Part shown: piece by piece, positions 23,734 to 36,300 of the stretch
How the letters are laid out: each line of letters opens with the position of its first letter
How positions within the stretch are numbered: position 1 is the first letter of the stretch
Assembly (NCBI RefSeq): GCF_000715075.1
Contig: NC_134087.1
Location: 188,573,276-188,637,275, forward strand
Origin: Nicotiana tabacum
Taxonomy: Eukaryota; Streptophyta; Magnoliopsida; Solanales; Solanaceae
DNA: 64,000 nucleotides
Direction: 5' to 3'
Position numbers and translations under genes: made by a program
The notes under the pieces: generated by a model
What the model saw: only the letters and a program-made list of their open reading frames with translations
Database searches by the model: none
Told to the model about the DNA's origin: nothing

Positions 23734-26628
23734 TGTAATGACCCGACCGGTCGTTTTGAGCATTTTCACTTTGCTTTGTTGTTTGAGGGCATGAATAGCT
23801 CTGTAAGAAGTATTATGACATATGTGAATCGTCGGTTTTGGTTTTCAGGTTATTCGGAATTGATTTGGAAGAATGATTCTCAGCTAGAAGATTTAAATTT
23901 GAAATGTTTGACCAAGTTTTGACTTTTTAGAATTTAACATCAGATTTAGTTTTTGATGGTTCCGTTAGCTCTGTTGGGTAATTTTGGACTTAGGAGCGCA
24001 TCCAGATTTTGATTTCGAGGTCCGTCGCAGAATTTGGCTTGAAATAGCGAAAGTTGTAATTTTGGAAAGTTAGATCGGGAGTGAACTTTTTTATATGGGT
24101 TGGATTCCAATTCGGAAGTTGGAGCAGGTCCATAATGTCAAATGTGACTTGTGCGCAAAATTTGAGGTTAATCGAACGTGATTTGATAGGTTTCGACATT
24201 GGTTGTGGAAGTTTGAAGTTTCAAGTTCATTGATTTTGAATTGAGGTGTGATTCGTCATTTTGATGTTGTTATGTGCATTTTGAGGCCTCAAGTACGTCT
24301 GTGTTATGATATGGAACTTGTTTGTATGTTCAAACAGGGTCCCGAGGGTCTCGGGGGAGTTTCGGATAGGTTTGGATTGTGTTGCGCTCGTTTTTTAGGT
24401 TTCGACGTCATTTTTCAAGCATAAATGGTACTACATTAAGCAAATGAGCTCCTATTTCTATCTTTATTGAAGTATTAGATCCATATCGTAATTACGGAGC
24501 TATAGCAAAAAGATTTGTCGAATTTGGATATCGTATGAGGATTTTATGGTCATTTTACTATGAATTGGGTTGCCAGATTTTATTTCAGATTAATTACGAA
24601 ATTGCCACTGAATTCGTATTTAAAAATCTGCACTATTTTTAAATATTGAAACCAACATATCTCCTTCAATATAAGGTCAAATGGAGTAATTCAAGAGCCT
24701 AACTTGACTAAAATATTATAAGGAATCTGTTGGAGACATTAAAAGTGAGTTTCGGGATCGTTTGGCATGAGAAGCGAGGCAAAATAGTTGACAAAAAAGA
24801 ATATAAAACAAGGGTTTGTACATTGGTCAAATTTTGAGTTGGGGAGCTTGGATTCGGGCGATTTTTATCATATGGATTGGGGTACGTATTCTCTACTCAT
24901 TTTTGGTTATATTTCATGAATCCATCTTCATTTTTGGCATTTGATTGATGATTTCAAAGTGAAATTTGGGGGTTTTGCCTAAAGTTTCATAAAGTGAATT
25001 TTTAAGTTTTGAACATCGATTCGGAGTCGGAATTGGATGAAAATATTATGGTTGGACTCATAATTGAATGAGTTGTCGAGTTTTTTGAGTTTTGTCGGGT
25101 TCAGAGATGTGGGCCCAGGTTGGGATTTTTGGTCGATTGGCTTTTGATTAAAGATTTGACCTTTTTTGATTGGGATTGGTTCCTTTAGCATAGTTTGATA
25201 TATTTTAGTTGTTTTTGATTAGTTTCGAGCTGTTCGGAGGTCGGAATGCGGGATGGCATATTGGAGCATCGATTGACTTGCTCGGTATTGGAATTGGTTT
25301 GTTTGAGATAAGTAACAATTGTAAATCTGATCCTGAGGGTATGAAATCCAAAATTTTGTATCGTTTTACTATTTTGAGGTGATGCACATGCTAGGTGGCG
25401 GACGTGTGGGCATGCATCGTTAGGTATTGTGACTTGGTCCATCCCGTAGCAACTATAAAGTTGCGTATTTTGTTGAAACTATATGATACTTTTGTATTTT
25501 AGAAAGAGTTTCTGTAAATTAGGCTAAATGCCACGTTTGGGCCTTGTGCCAGAACTGCTTGGACCCTTATGGCCCTTTTCTTACTATCCTCTCACTATTT
25601 TCGATTGAAAATCTATACTCGGTCATCTTATATTTATTGATTTCATAACTCAGTCTTTATTACTCTGTTTTGATGCATATAAATGTTATTTTGGGCTGAG
25701 TACCCTATTTACTGAGAGTCCGAGTTGCTTGAGAGGTTTATGATTAAGTGAGGCCGAGGGTCTGATTTGTGAAGATATTTATGAGATCAGGCTACATGTC
25801 GCAGCATGTTGTTACTAATTCATAATTGAGTAAGGTCGAGGGTCTGATTGATTTATGCCACGAGGTGGCTTGTTATAGCGCTTAAGCTGAAGGAGCCCCT
25901 CTGTAGTCTGCACACCCCCAGTGAGTGCATGTACCTACTGAGTGATGGTGAGGTATGCCCGAGGGTCTGTATATGAGTGAGGGTGAGGTATGCTTGAGGG
26001 GCTATATAAGACTGACTGTGAGGTTTGCCCGAGGGGCTGTATATTGAGAACTATTGAAAAATATCTTCAAATGATATTACTAGAACTGAGTTTAAACGAA
26101 ATGATTTGCTTCAAACTCTATTTTAAAGCCTGTTGTATTTTTACTAAGATTTCATGATATGAACTTTACATGCTTTATTGCTCGTCACTACTGTTCAGCC
26201 TTTATTTACTGAGTTGGCGTACTCACGTAACTCCCTGCACCTTGTGTGCAGATCCAGGCGTTTCTAGACACGGTAGCGACTGTTGATTGTTCAGTTGCAG
26301 ATCCATCAGAGTTAGCAAAGTAGCTGTCTGGCGATCGCAGCCCTGCTTTCCTCCTTCTTTATCTTCCCTTAGTTTTATTCATTTATTTCCAGACTATGTT
26401 AGTCTTGGTATTGTCAAACGGTTGTAGTAGATGCTCATGACTAGTGACACCCCGATGTCAGGCTTTCTTTTTTGCACTTTTGTTTTGATTTGAACTCCTG
26501 AAGGTTTTATATTAAATATTTTTGGAACTATCTTTGAAATGAAAATATCTATTTATTTTTGTAATGTGTCGACTTGCCTAGTACCACGATAGACACCATC
26601 ATGAAAGGGTTAGTTTTTGGTCGTGACA
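23734..26628 (+). mobile_element. 3' LTR of the non-autonomous element
   Basis: Starts TGTAATGACCCGACCGG and ends TTTGGTCGTGACA, directly followed by the ATGCA target copy. It is similar throughout to the 5' LTR, with scattered substitutions and small gaps. Confidence 0.93.
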
Positions 26629-26727
26629 ATGCAGGGGATATCCCGGGATATCGTCCTATAGTTCCAAAGTAAATATGCAGTGGGATCTCTCGGAATACCA
26701 TTCTGTAGTCCCAAAATAAATACGTAT
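26629..26727. repeat. 47-bp minisatellite in Tekay LTR (right two units)
   Basis: Continuation of the array at 16775-16915 after the inserted element. It begins with the duplicated target ATGCA. Confidence 0.88.
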
Positions 26728-28595
26728 CTCAAACAATAAAGATAACTGCTATAACATGAAATCCTATAGTTTAGACTAAGTACAAGTCAAGGAAGAAGAA
26801 GGAAATCCACTAAGCATGCTTCACAAAGTTCAGATAACATTTAAGGCACATAGACATGCTATTCTAGGCTAAACAGAATAATTACACATACTAGTATAAC
26901 TCAATTAAAGTGAAACAAATTATTTCTCAATGAAAAATGGAGTTTTACAACAATAGCACGTGTACGCACTCGTCATCTCACGTACATGGCGCTCACATAT
27001 CACAACGATACCAAACTCTAAGGGGAGTTCCCCCACACAAGGTAAGCAATCCACTTACCTCGAACCAAGCTCAATCAATTGGTAACAATGCCTTTTCCAC
27101 GAATACCTTACTTCGAATGGCCCAAATCTAGCCAAATTCAATTACATATCATAAGTATAACTATAAGAAACTAATCTAGTTAATGAAATCAAAGCGAAAG
27201 CATGAAATTAGAAAATCGCCCCAAAAAGCCTCCCAGGCTCACGTCTCGGAATCGGGTAAAAGTCACAAAATATGAACACCCATTCACTCACGAGTTCACT
27301 CGTACCAAAATTATCCAAATCCGATATCAAAATTCTAATCGAAACCCTAAATCATAGTTGAAGAACTTTTACCATTTCCCCCCAAATTTCTCAAGCTAAT
27401 TCCTTAATTAATGATGAAATCAACCATAAATTATTGGGATATATCCATAAAGGAGTTAAGAATCATTACCCAAAAGTTTTCTATTAAATTCCCTCAAAAA
27501 ATCGCCCAATCCAAATTCTAAAGTCCCAAAACTGAAAATGGGATAAAACCCTCGAACTTGGCCCTTTTCTGCCCAGCGATTTTGCACCTGCAGGCTCTTA
27601 GTCACTTATGCATTGCCACGCCTACTGAATTTCCATTGCAAGTACGGATTCCACTTATGACCAGGGTTTTTGCTTTAGCGGACTAGGGACAGCACCTGCG
27701 ATCCCTCTTTGGCGAAGATCCTTCCGCTTCTGCGATCCCAAGCCTTCTAGGCCTCTCCGCTTCTGTGCTCAAGCTTCCGAATCTGCGGTTGCACAGATGC
27801 GGCTCCCTTCTCGTACTTGTGCCCATAGAACAATTATCTCCAACTAGACCTACGTCCATTGGCTCGCTTTTGCAGGCTCGCACTTGTGGTCAATCTTGCA
27901 CAAGTGCGATTATACCAGGTGCATGAACTTCAGCTATTCCAACACAACTCCAAATGATCCGTTAAGCATCTGAAACTCACGTGAGGCCCCTGGAACCTCA
28001 TCCAAACATACCAATCAGTCCTAAAACACAATACAAACTTAGTCGAGTCCTCAAATCACATCAAACAACACTAAAATCACGAATCCCCTCCAATTCAAAC
28101 TTAAAGAACTTAAAACTTCAAATTTCTACAACTGATACCGAAACCTATAAAACCACATCTGATTGACCTCAAATTTTGCACACAAGTCATATTTAACATT
28201 ACAGACCTACTCCAAATTTTAGAATCTAAATCCGACCCTGATATCAAAAGGTCCACTACCGATCAAAATCTCCAAAATTGTGACTTTTGCAATTTCAAGC
28301 CTAAATCAGCTAAAGACCTCTAAAACACAATCCGGACATGCCCCTAAGTTCAAAATCACCCAAAGGAGCTAACAGAACTGACATAACTCTATTATGGAGT
28401 CGTCTTCACACAGTTCCGACTACTGTAAAAAATCCTAAGGCTTAAGCTTCCGTTTTAGGGACTATGTGTCCCGAAACACTCCAAAACCAAAAACAAAACC
28501 TCCCGGCAAGTCACACAAGCAAAAAAAGATACGGGTGAAGCAGTAAATAGGGGATCAGGGCTATTACTCTCAAAACGACCAGCCGGGTCATTACA

Positions 28596-28609
28596 TCCTC
28601 CCCCTCTTA
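28596..28609 (-). promoter_or_regulatory. Polypurine tract of Tekay element
   Basis: The minus strand reads TAAGAGGGGGAGGA directly before the LTR start TGTAATGACC. The word TTCGAGGATGAATG lies just upstream, as in the non-autonomous relative. Confidence 0.88.
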
Positions 28610-28624
28610 AAACAATCATTCATC

Positions 28625-30252
28625 CTCGAACTAGCATAGAGACATACCTGAAGTGGTGAAAAGATGAGGATAATGAATGTGCATATCCTGCTCGGTCTTC
28701 CAAGTCACCTCCTCGATCGGCTGACCCCTCCACTCCTTCACTAAAGCAATGTTCTTTGGCCTCAACTTTCAAACCTGCCTGTCTAAAATAGCCATTGGAT
28801 GCTCAACATAAGATAGATCCTTGTCCAACTGGACTGAGCTGAAATCCAACACGTGATACAGATCACCATGATACTTCCGGAGCATAGAAATGTGGAATAC
28901 CAGATGAACTCCTGCTAGACAAGGAGGTTGGGCAAGCTCATAAGCAACCTCCCCAACTCGCTGCAACACCTCAAATGGACTAATGAACCTTGGACTCAGC
29001 TTGACCTTCTTCCCGAACCTCATGATGCCTTTCATAGGCAAAACCTGGAGCAAGACCCACTCTCCAACCATGAATGCAACATAGAGAACCTTCTAATCCG
29101 CATAACTGTTCTGTCTGGATTGGGGTGTCCTAAGTCTATCCTGGATCACCTAACCTTCTCTAAAGCATCCTGAACCAAGTCTATACCCAATAATCTAGCC
29201 TCGCCAGGCTCGAACCAACCCACTAGAGACCGACACCGCCTACCATATAGAGCCTCATACAGTGCCACCTGAATGCAGGACTGATAACTGTTGTTGTAGG
29301 AAAACTCCGCAAGTGGAAAGAACTGGTCCAAAAAACCTCCAAACTCCATCACACGCGCGGAGCATATCCTCTAGAATCTGAATAGTATGCTCGGACTGTC
29401 TGTCCGTCTGAGGGTGAAATGTTGTGCTCAATTCAACCCAAGTACCTAACTCATGTTGTACGACCCTTCAGAAATGTGATGTAAACTGCCTACCCCAATC
29501 AAAAATGATAGATACCGGTACGCCATGAAGCTTGACAATCTCGTAGATATAAACTCGATCCAGTTGCTCGGAAGAATAAGTAGTCATCACAAGAATGGAA
29601 TGAGCTGGCTTGGTCGGCCTATCCACAATCACCCAAAATGCATCAAACTTCTGCTGAGTCTATGGGAGTCCGACAACGAAATCCATAGTGATCCGCTCCC
29701 ATTTCCACTTCAGAATCTCTAATTTCTGAAGCAATCCACCTGGCCGCTGATGCTCATACTTCACTTGTTGGCAATTTAGACGCCAAGCTACATATTCCAC
29801 TATGTCCTTCTTTATCCTCCTCCACCAATAATGCTTCCTCAAGTCCTGATACATCTTCGTGCCACATGGATGAATGGAGTACCGCAAGTTGTGAGCCTCC
29901 TGAAGAATCAAGTCACGCAATCTGTCCACATTGGGCACACATAGCCTGCCCTGCATCCTCAATGCACCATTATCTCCAATAGTGACCTACTTAGCATCAC
30001 TGTGCTGAACCGTGTCCTTAAGGACAAGTAGATGGGGTCATCATACTATCGCTCCATAATGCGATCATAAAGAGAAGACTGGGAGACCACACAAGCTAAA
30101 AATTGACTCGGCTCAGAAATATCCAATCTAACAAACTGGTTGGCTAACGCCGGAACATCCAGTGCCAATGGCCTCTCTGCTGCTGGCAAATATGCAAAGC
30201 TCCCCAAACTCTATGCTCTGTGACTCAAGGCATCGGCTACCACATTGTCTTC
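28625..30252 (-). pseudogene. Tekay pol 3' part: end of RNase H, integrase, chromodomain
   Basis: Minus strand, several frames. After the Athila insertion the frame resumes at DNVVADALSHR (end of RNase H). The integrase zinc-binding part is at 29660-29962; its CxxC is altered, reading RLNC where the family has C-x-x-C, so one ligand cysteine is lost. The catalytic core has the first Asp in ITMDFVVGLP, the second Asp in IIFDWG (about 29505), a premature stop a few codons on, and the Glu in TDGQSEHT (about 29390). The integrase C-terminus is at 28769-29071 (GKKVKLSPRFISPFEVL) and a chromodomain (KEWRGQPIEEVTW) at about 28640-28760. The chromodomain directs integration to heterochromatin in this clade. 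Multiple stops and frameshifts make it non-functional. Confidence 0.88.
30248..30252. repeat. Imperfect target-site duplication of Athila (TCTTC / TCTTT)
   Basis: Left copy TCTTC; right copy TCTTT at 63049-63053. There is one mismatch. The Tekay reading frame (HPRK / DNVVAD) closes correctly if one copy is removed, which supports the boundary. Confidence 0.75.
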
Positions 30253-30314
30253 TGATAAGTAGGGATTTTAACATATTATTTGCTCTCTTTGACTTGAGTT
30301 TTTGGCCAAAAATG

Positions 30315-30446
30315 TGTGAAGGTATTCCCAAAAACTAATGTAATATGCTTGCCTGCAGGAATTGTTCAAAATGAGCCAAATGTGAAGGTATTCCCGAAAA
30401 CTAATGTAATATGCTTGCCTGCAGGAATTGTTCAAAATGAGCCAAA
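30315..30446. repeat. 66-bp tandem duplication specific to the 5' LTR
   Basis: TGTGAAGGTATTCCC recurs at 30315 and 30381, the following bases are nearly identical, and the second unit fades out near 30440. The 3' LTR has a single copy near 61663, so this arose after insertion or was lost from the other LTR. Confidence 0.88.
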
Positions 30447-30830
30447 TGAGTCATAATCAACTCATAAAAGAGTCAAAAATTTGAACAAAAACCAAGACTG
30501 GGCCAAGAGATCTGAAATATGGACCGCACTAATATTGTGCGGCTCCAAAAGCCACAATACGGCCGCGATCAGAAATATGCGGTCCGCGAAAAGGAGATTC
30601 AGAGAGTTGTATTTTCAGGCTAAATGAAAAGCGAGATTTGCGTTAAAATTATGCGGCTGCAGAAGTCCGTTATGCTGACACAATTGAAATTATGCGGTCC
30701 GTGAAACTCAGCTCAACCCAGATCCAAATTTGAAGAAAACGAACAACGGTCAGAATTACACGGTCGCGCTTAGAATTATGCTGCCGCAAAACCTCTACAG
30801 GGGTATTTTTGTCCGAAAATTTTAGCTTAG

Positions 30831-30840
30831 TATAAATAGA
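30831..30840 (+). promoter_or_regulatory. LTR TATA box
   Basis: TATAAATAGA, conserved in the 3' LTR at 62129-62138 inside the same AGCTTAG context. It is the likely core promoter of the Athila transcript. Confidence 0.7.
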
Positions 30841-31751
30841 TATTTTTGACATTTTAGGTTATATTATGTATTATCTGAGCACGTGAGACGACTGCACATT
30901 CCATTTTAGGCAATTTTGCACTAGAATTATCATTCAACATTAGATTTTCATCTTTTAATCTAGTATTATGAATTCTATCTTCTTTTCTTCTTTGATTTCT
31001 GTTAATTCCATTAGTAGCTAAACCCATAGTTGGGGTTGTGACCCAACTCTAGTGTGGGTATTTGATGAGTGTTGAATTTTTGGGCTTAAACGTGTATGAG
31101 TTAGTGATATTTAGCCTAAGTCTTGCTAGAACTATAAAATTAGTGGTTGCAAACATTGATTCGTGCCTTTATGACTTAATCTCTACTTGAGAAAGAGGGA
31201 CTAAGTATAGAAATCTAGGCTAACAAGGAATTGGGGTGAACTCAAGAAATTGATAGCCCCAATTAAAGGGTTAAACCTAGAGATAGTAATACCCGACATG
31301 AGCTAATATCACTTGAATTGCATGAATACCCATTTGGACAAGAGAAAGCCAAATTGGACAAAATCACTCAAACTACCGAGAGGTATAAAGTGAGTACCCG
31401 GGTGTGATAGCTATATTACGACCCTAGCTAATCACAAGATTTTTTCTACTATCCGTTAGATATCAATCTAGGTAGAGTCACGACCCTAGTCTCTTTAAAC
31501 CCTTGAAAATCAATAATAAAGCATTATACTTAGTTTTAAATATTGCATACTATAGAATAAAGTTATAAGTAGAAATCAAATCAAACGTGTGTGGAAGTGT
31601 AATGAAAAGCAAAACCAGTATCTAGACTTAGATATAAGCCTAATTCCAATTACTAACTCCCCGTGGTTTCGATCCTAACCTAGTTGGGTTAAAACTGCAT
31701 CGACCACCCTCGCTACTCAATAGTAGTGCTGGCTTGGACCCGATCAATTTT

Positions 31752-31770
31752 TGGTGCCGTTGCCGGGGAG
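31752..31770 (+). promoter_or_regulatory. Primer binding site (Asp tRNA type)
   Basis: TGGTGCCGTTGCCGGGGAG lies a few bases after the 5' LTR. It differs by one base over the first part from the complement of the plant tRNA-Asp 3' end, the primer known for Athila elements. Confidence 0.8.
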
Positions 31771-31868
31771 TTGGACGGTTTTAGCTATATATATATGAGT
31801 ATTTTTGTGTTTTGTTTTTCTTTCCTTCCATTTTTCTAATTTGTGTGTGAATTACTTTTAGGTACCAA

Positions 31869-33388
31869 ATGGCTCTTAACAACGAAGCCCTCAAAAATTT
31901 GCCATTGGGGGAGGAGGTAGATGATGATCACGTGGATGAGATTCAACCCAAACCTCAAGTACAAAAGAGATGCCGACCACCTCATAATAATATCCCAAAC
32001 CCACCACCTCCTCCAAGGGAAGCACACCGGGTGTTGCCCAACGAAGGCTATGCAAGTGTAATAGTCCGCCCCGGATTAAGGCAGGAAACTTTCAAATACC
32101 AATGTCATGCTTACACTGTTGGAACAGAGGGGTTTCTTCACCAGAGCTCCACACCAATACGCCTACATGCATCTCAAAGGTTTTGTTGACACGTGTTGAG
32201 GAAGAAAGGAAACAAATGTCTCCAAGGATTCATTGAGGTTAAGGATTTTCCCATTCTCTCTAAGGGGGAAGGCTTTGGATTGGCTAAAAAGGTTACCCAA
32301 CCATTCCATCACCACTTGGGATGAGTTGGCCAAGAAGTTTATCACAAATTTCTTTTCTTCGGGACATATGGCAATGCTAAGAGATGAGATCCTTGCTTTT
32401 AAACAAAATCCAAATGAACTGCTACATGATATTTGGGAAAGGTATCGGATGATGGTTGGAGAATATTTGAATAATGATATGACCGAAGCCATGATCCAAC
32501 AAACATTCTACCGTGGCATCAACACAACAAACCAATATGTAGTTAACCAACTCGCCGAGGGGAACTTCATGAACATGCCATATGCTGAAGCGTGTGAAAT
32601 ACTCGATGAGATGGCGGATACCTCTTTGACGTGGCAAAGTAGAGCCAATGTTCCACAAGGTGACCCTAATGTTATTCACCTACACAGGGAGCTACATGAC
32701 CATGACCAAGCTCTAGCCGAGTTGACTACTATCATGAACCAATTGCCCAAAGCTCAGTTGCAACAAGTTCAAGGGCCAAAAAAAGTGAATGCCATGGAAA
32801 AAGTGAATATGATGGTCAACAAGAGAAGGCAACAAGTTCAAAACAATCCGGATCAATTTGAGCAAAGTGGTAGTGGGTACAATCAAGATGATTCATATGA
32901 TGATCAAAGTGAAGAGGTTCAATATGTCAACAATTATCAAGGTCAACGGGGCAATGCTCTGAATAAACAACAGTGGAGATCACAGGAACCCAAGGAAATT
33001 AGGGCAATCAAGGTCAACAAGGAAATTGGAATAGTAGCAACAACAACAATGAAGACAACTAGGGGAACAACAATTCAAAATTGGGGTAATCAAGGCATTT
33101 ATGGTGGCACCAATAATAGTAATTTGGGAGGCAATAACAATCAAGGGAATTGGGGGACAGGCTTTCAAAGGCCCCCGATATATCAACAACCGAACAACCT
33201 ACCTCCATATCCATCACAAGGTCCTAGCTCTTCCAACAATGAGATGGGATGGATTTAAACCATATTCGAGCAAATGATGAAGAAAAATATCGATTCTGAT
33301 CCCCAATTAGCCTCCCACTACACTTCTATCCGCAACTTAGAAGTCCAACTTGGCCAAATTTCTCAAGCTTTGAAAATACTCGCCCTAA
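31869..33388 (+). pseudogene. Athila gag, N-terminal and central part
   Basis: Two overlapping frames. From 31869 about 75 codons of the N-terminus (ALNNEALKNL..., a Pro-rich PPPPPP, NEGYASVIV) are followed by a frameshift near 32090. The main gag frame then runs to 33258 with the retrotransposon gag core (KALDWLKRLPNHSITTWDEL, FYRGINTTNQYVVNQL) and a long Gln/Asn/Gly-rich tail. A TAA at 33256 interrupts it, after which the same frame continues (EQMMKKN..., LEVQLGQISQAL) until the Ogre insertion at 33389. It would form the capsid of virus-like particles. It is non-functional because of the frameshift, the stop and the insertion. Confidence 0.9.
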
Positions 33389-33393
33389 GGGGG
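33389..33393. repeat. Target-site duplication GGGGG of Ogre
   Basis: Perfect copies at 33389-33393 and 52541-52545. With one copy removed the Athila gag frame reads on without a break, which confirms both LTR ends. Confidence 0.93.
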
Positions 33394-36300
33394 TGTCGCG
33401 CCCCATTTTTATTGCGAAATTGGGTTTCGACATTTTGACAACTCCTTTTGAGAGATTAGGGAAAAAGATTTGGTTGTTAGATTCGCCACCTAACGGATTA
33501 AGGAGCGTTAGGGCACCATAGCAAATAACTCAAATTATACCAGTTTCATTACCAGAGATCGGGTAAGGGCGCAAATTACCTTGAGGAAAAGTTGTTAGGC
33601 ACCCCTCGAGGCCACAACGGTGGATTCCAACCAAACTTAAATTATGTAAATTAGCCTAAGGAAATGAATAAACTATTTAATAAGGATGGGGGGTCCTAAA
33701 TGTTTTAGCCTATAGGATCATCCCGTGAAACATAAATAATACTTCGTAACTCCTCCAAGATGGGGGTGTTACTCATATTATCCAGCGGGAATAGACTAAC
33801 ATCTCCTGCTACCCGATTACTATCTTTGAGTTTTTTTTGCCTAAAGCGCTCTAGTTGATTCTAACTCGTGTCTTATGCGTGCACTACCCGTCCCTTACCT
33901 AAGGTCCTGAAGCTATTGGGACCTGTATTTAGGAAGGTCCTAGACTAGACCTAAGGTTCTCAAAATGGTAAAATACTAGTTGATAAGAAAAACAATTAGG
34001 ACTTTTCAAATAAAGACAGATGTGGGCTCACGTTAACCTCCGCATGTAAACAGTAAACGCACGCAACTGATTTAGCAGGCCTTATTAATCTTGGAGTCCT
34101 ATAGGCAAGATATCTATGTGATGAACAAGCGAGCAGTAGTATACAAATATAGTTCTTAATGCGAGTGTTAGGACCTACATATATTTTCCTACTGATTTTA
34201 ATTCAGTACAGTATCTGGCCGTTTCATTAGTAAATCCTAATCATAAGTCCAAAATTATTGTTAAACCCTATAGGCATGTTATCTAAGTGGTTGACAGTGA
34301 TAATCGAATTCCGAATCAGTTAATAGAATCCTATAGGCATGACTTCTACGAGTGTGATGATTATTACCCTATAGGCATGATTTCTAGGTTTGAACTGGTT
34401 TTAATCTTATAGACATGATTTCTATCATTGAACTGATTTTAATCCTATAGGCATGATTTCTAGCATTAGGCTAATTTTAATCTTATAGGCATGACTTCTG
34501 GATTTGAGCAGTCTATGAGCAGGAATTTATACACATTGAGCCAGAAATAATTGAGCCAAATATAGATCCTATAAGCGTGATTGTTAACATATGATTACTG
34601 CACAAGCTAATACACCTAAAGACAAGATTTCTAACAGATCACAATGTGAGTCCTATAGGCAGGATTTCTAACACACAACAACATAATATGGAACTTATAG
34701 GCATAATTTACAAATAGAGACCCTATAGGCAGGATTTCTACCCGACTTTGCAAATGAAAATAAGAAACCCTTCTCAATTTAATAGATACCCCAGAATTAT
34801 TTGTTACAAAATTATTACAGACCAGATTAGTGAATGAATTACATAAGAATGATGAAATAAACTATAGAGAGCCTACAACTGGCCCAAATACATCTGGGAA
34901 ACCCAGGTCTTCAAACCATAGCAGCTCCAAGGCTCACTTTCACAGGTACCCAATAATCAGTGGTGAATGATTCACCCATAGCACAGATAACCCAAATCTT
35001 TAGTGTGTCAAAGTTCCCAAGGGCTTCAATAACCCAGAAAAATGCTCGCACTAAAGAACAAATACTCAGAAACAACTCAAAGGAGATTAGAAACCAAACC
35101 CTAGTGTGTCAGAGTTCACAAGAGTCTGACATGAACCCCGACCAGTGCTCAAACTGAGGAAGTGAGGGATAGAACCTAAAGGACTTAAGAATAGGAGTTT
35201 AAAAGTAGCAGCATATAAAAGGTCACAATGGTAGAGAACAAAATTTAAAACAGATTTGATTTTAGAAAAAAGTCATCATAACAGAGTTTAAAACACAAAA
35301 TATATAGGTAGAATTGCATTTAGAAGACAAATTGGCAAGATTTGCAAAGTTGTTTATGCACAGGTGCATCGTACTTGATAAGTTAAAGCCTGAAAGGTTT
35401 AATTAGGCTAAGTGTACATGCAAACATTTAGGACAAGTTGTTCAATCACAAAAATATTTAGACAATGCATTAAGGCAAACAGTCAGATAATCACATGAAT
35501 CCAAATGAGTGAAATGCATACTAATGACAAGTTGTTCAGGATACATGAATGACAGAGAAAGGTTTAATAACAATACAAGTTTGGAAATATTCAGGACTGA
35601 TTAACTGATGAACATACTAGCATTATCCTAAAGATGCTAATTTCAGGACAATTTCAGAATTAGCAAAACAACATACATGAAACAAGTCAGAAGGTATTAA
35701 GCTAATCACCTAAAAGGATTCATATTAATCAAACAACCAGTCTTAGAACCGATAATATTAATTAGAGGACTAAGAAGACTCATATAAACATGAATTTAGT
35801 AGAATCATGCTCAAAAGGTAAACTTTAAACATGCGGGATCATAAATACAGTTCATGGACACATAGGAATGAATTGACAATGGATAGTCACTGACCAGTTA
35901 GGCAAGAAAAGCAAGAATAACATCACAATAGTCGAGAACCCAGAATGTTTGGCCTTGGCTTTCAGCCGGCCAAACCAGAGATGGAACGAGATAGCGAGGA
36001 GAGTACGAAGCCAAATCTTAATTTTTTTAGTGAGAGTTTATTAATTTCAGGTCTGTCTTAAAGGGAAGGGGAGGAGTTTATATAATAGTATAGTATAAAC
36101 ATGAAACACGGTATGTATTGAACACAAAATCAATTAGGATCTAATTTTTTAGGGCAAATAATATATAAATAAAGATTTCAGTATATTAACAGAGAATAAT
36201 GGCATGTAATCATGCGAGTAACACTTAGAATAAAGTGATACAACAGAGAATAAGGAAAATATCACATAAGAATCGATTAACAATCAGATTTAGGGCAAAA

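Larger units (their letters stand above)
16916..26628 (+). mobile_element. Complete non-autonomous LTR element (LARD-like), 9.7 kb
   Basis: Flanked by a perfect 5-bp target-site duplication ATGCA (16911-16915 and 26629-26633). It has two LTRs of about 2.9 kb, a Met-tRNA primer site, a 3.9 kb internal region with no gag or pol I can recognise, and a polypurine tract. LTR starts (TGTAATGACCCG), polypurine tract, primer type and many LTR blocks match the surrounding Tekay element, so it is likely a derivative mobilised by Tekay proteins. By structure it fits the large retrotransposon derivative (LARD) class. Confidence 0.9.
16150..28595 (-). mobile_element. 3' LTR of the Tekay element, split in two
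   Basis: On the minus strand the LTR starts TGTAATGACCCGGCTGG at 28595 and ends GGGTCGTGACA at 16150. The two pieces, 26634-28595 and 16150-16915, sum to about 2.7 kb without the inserted 9.7 kb element and its target-site copy. It carries a 47-bp minisatellite at the insertion point. The rest, 16150-16774 and 26728-28595, has no genes. Short frames such as 26937-27131 and 27981-28166 are chance. Confidence 0.88.
30253..31746 (+). mobile_element. 5' LTR of Athila element
   Basis: Starts TGATAAGTAGGGATTTTA and ends GACCCGATCA. It pairs with 61598-63048. It carries a 66-bp duplication not present in the 3' LTR, GC-rich GCGGCCGC/GCGGTCCGC words at about 30540-30790, and a TATA box at 30831. The short frames in it are not genes. 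Confidence 0.92.

Noticed and set aside
23542..23922. 126-codon plus frame, the longest in the LARD-like element
   Set aside because: It crosses the polypurine tract and the first 190 bases of the LTR, so it cannot be a real gene of the element.
32163..32679. Minus-strand frames at 32163-32492 and 32422-32679
   Set aside because: Antisense shadows of the well-supported Athila gag.
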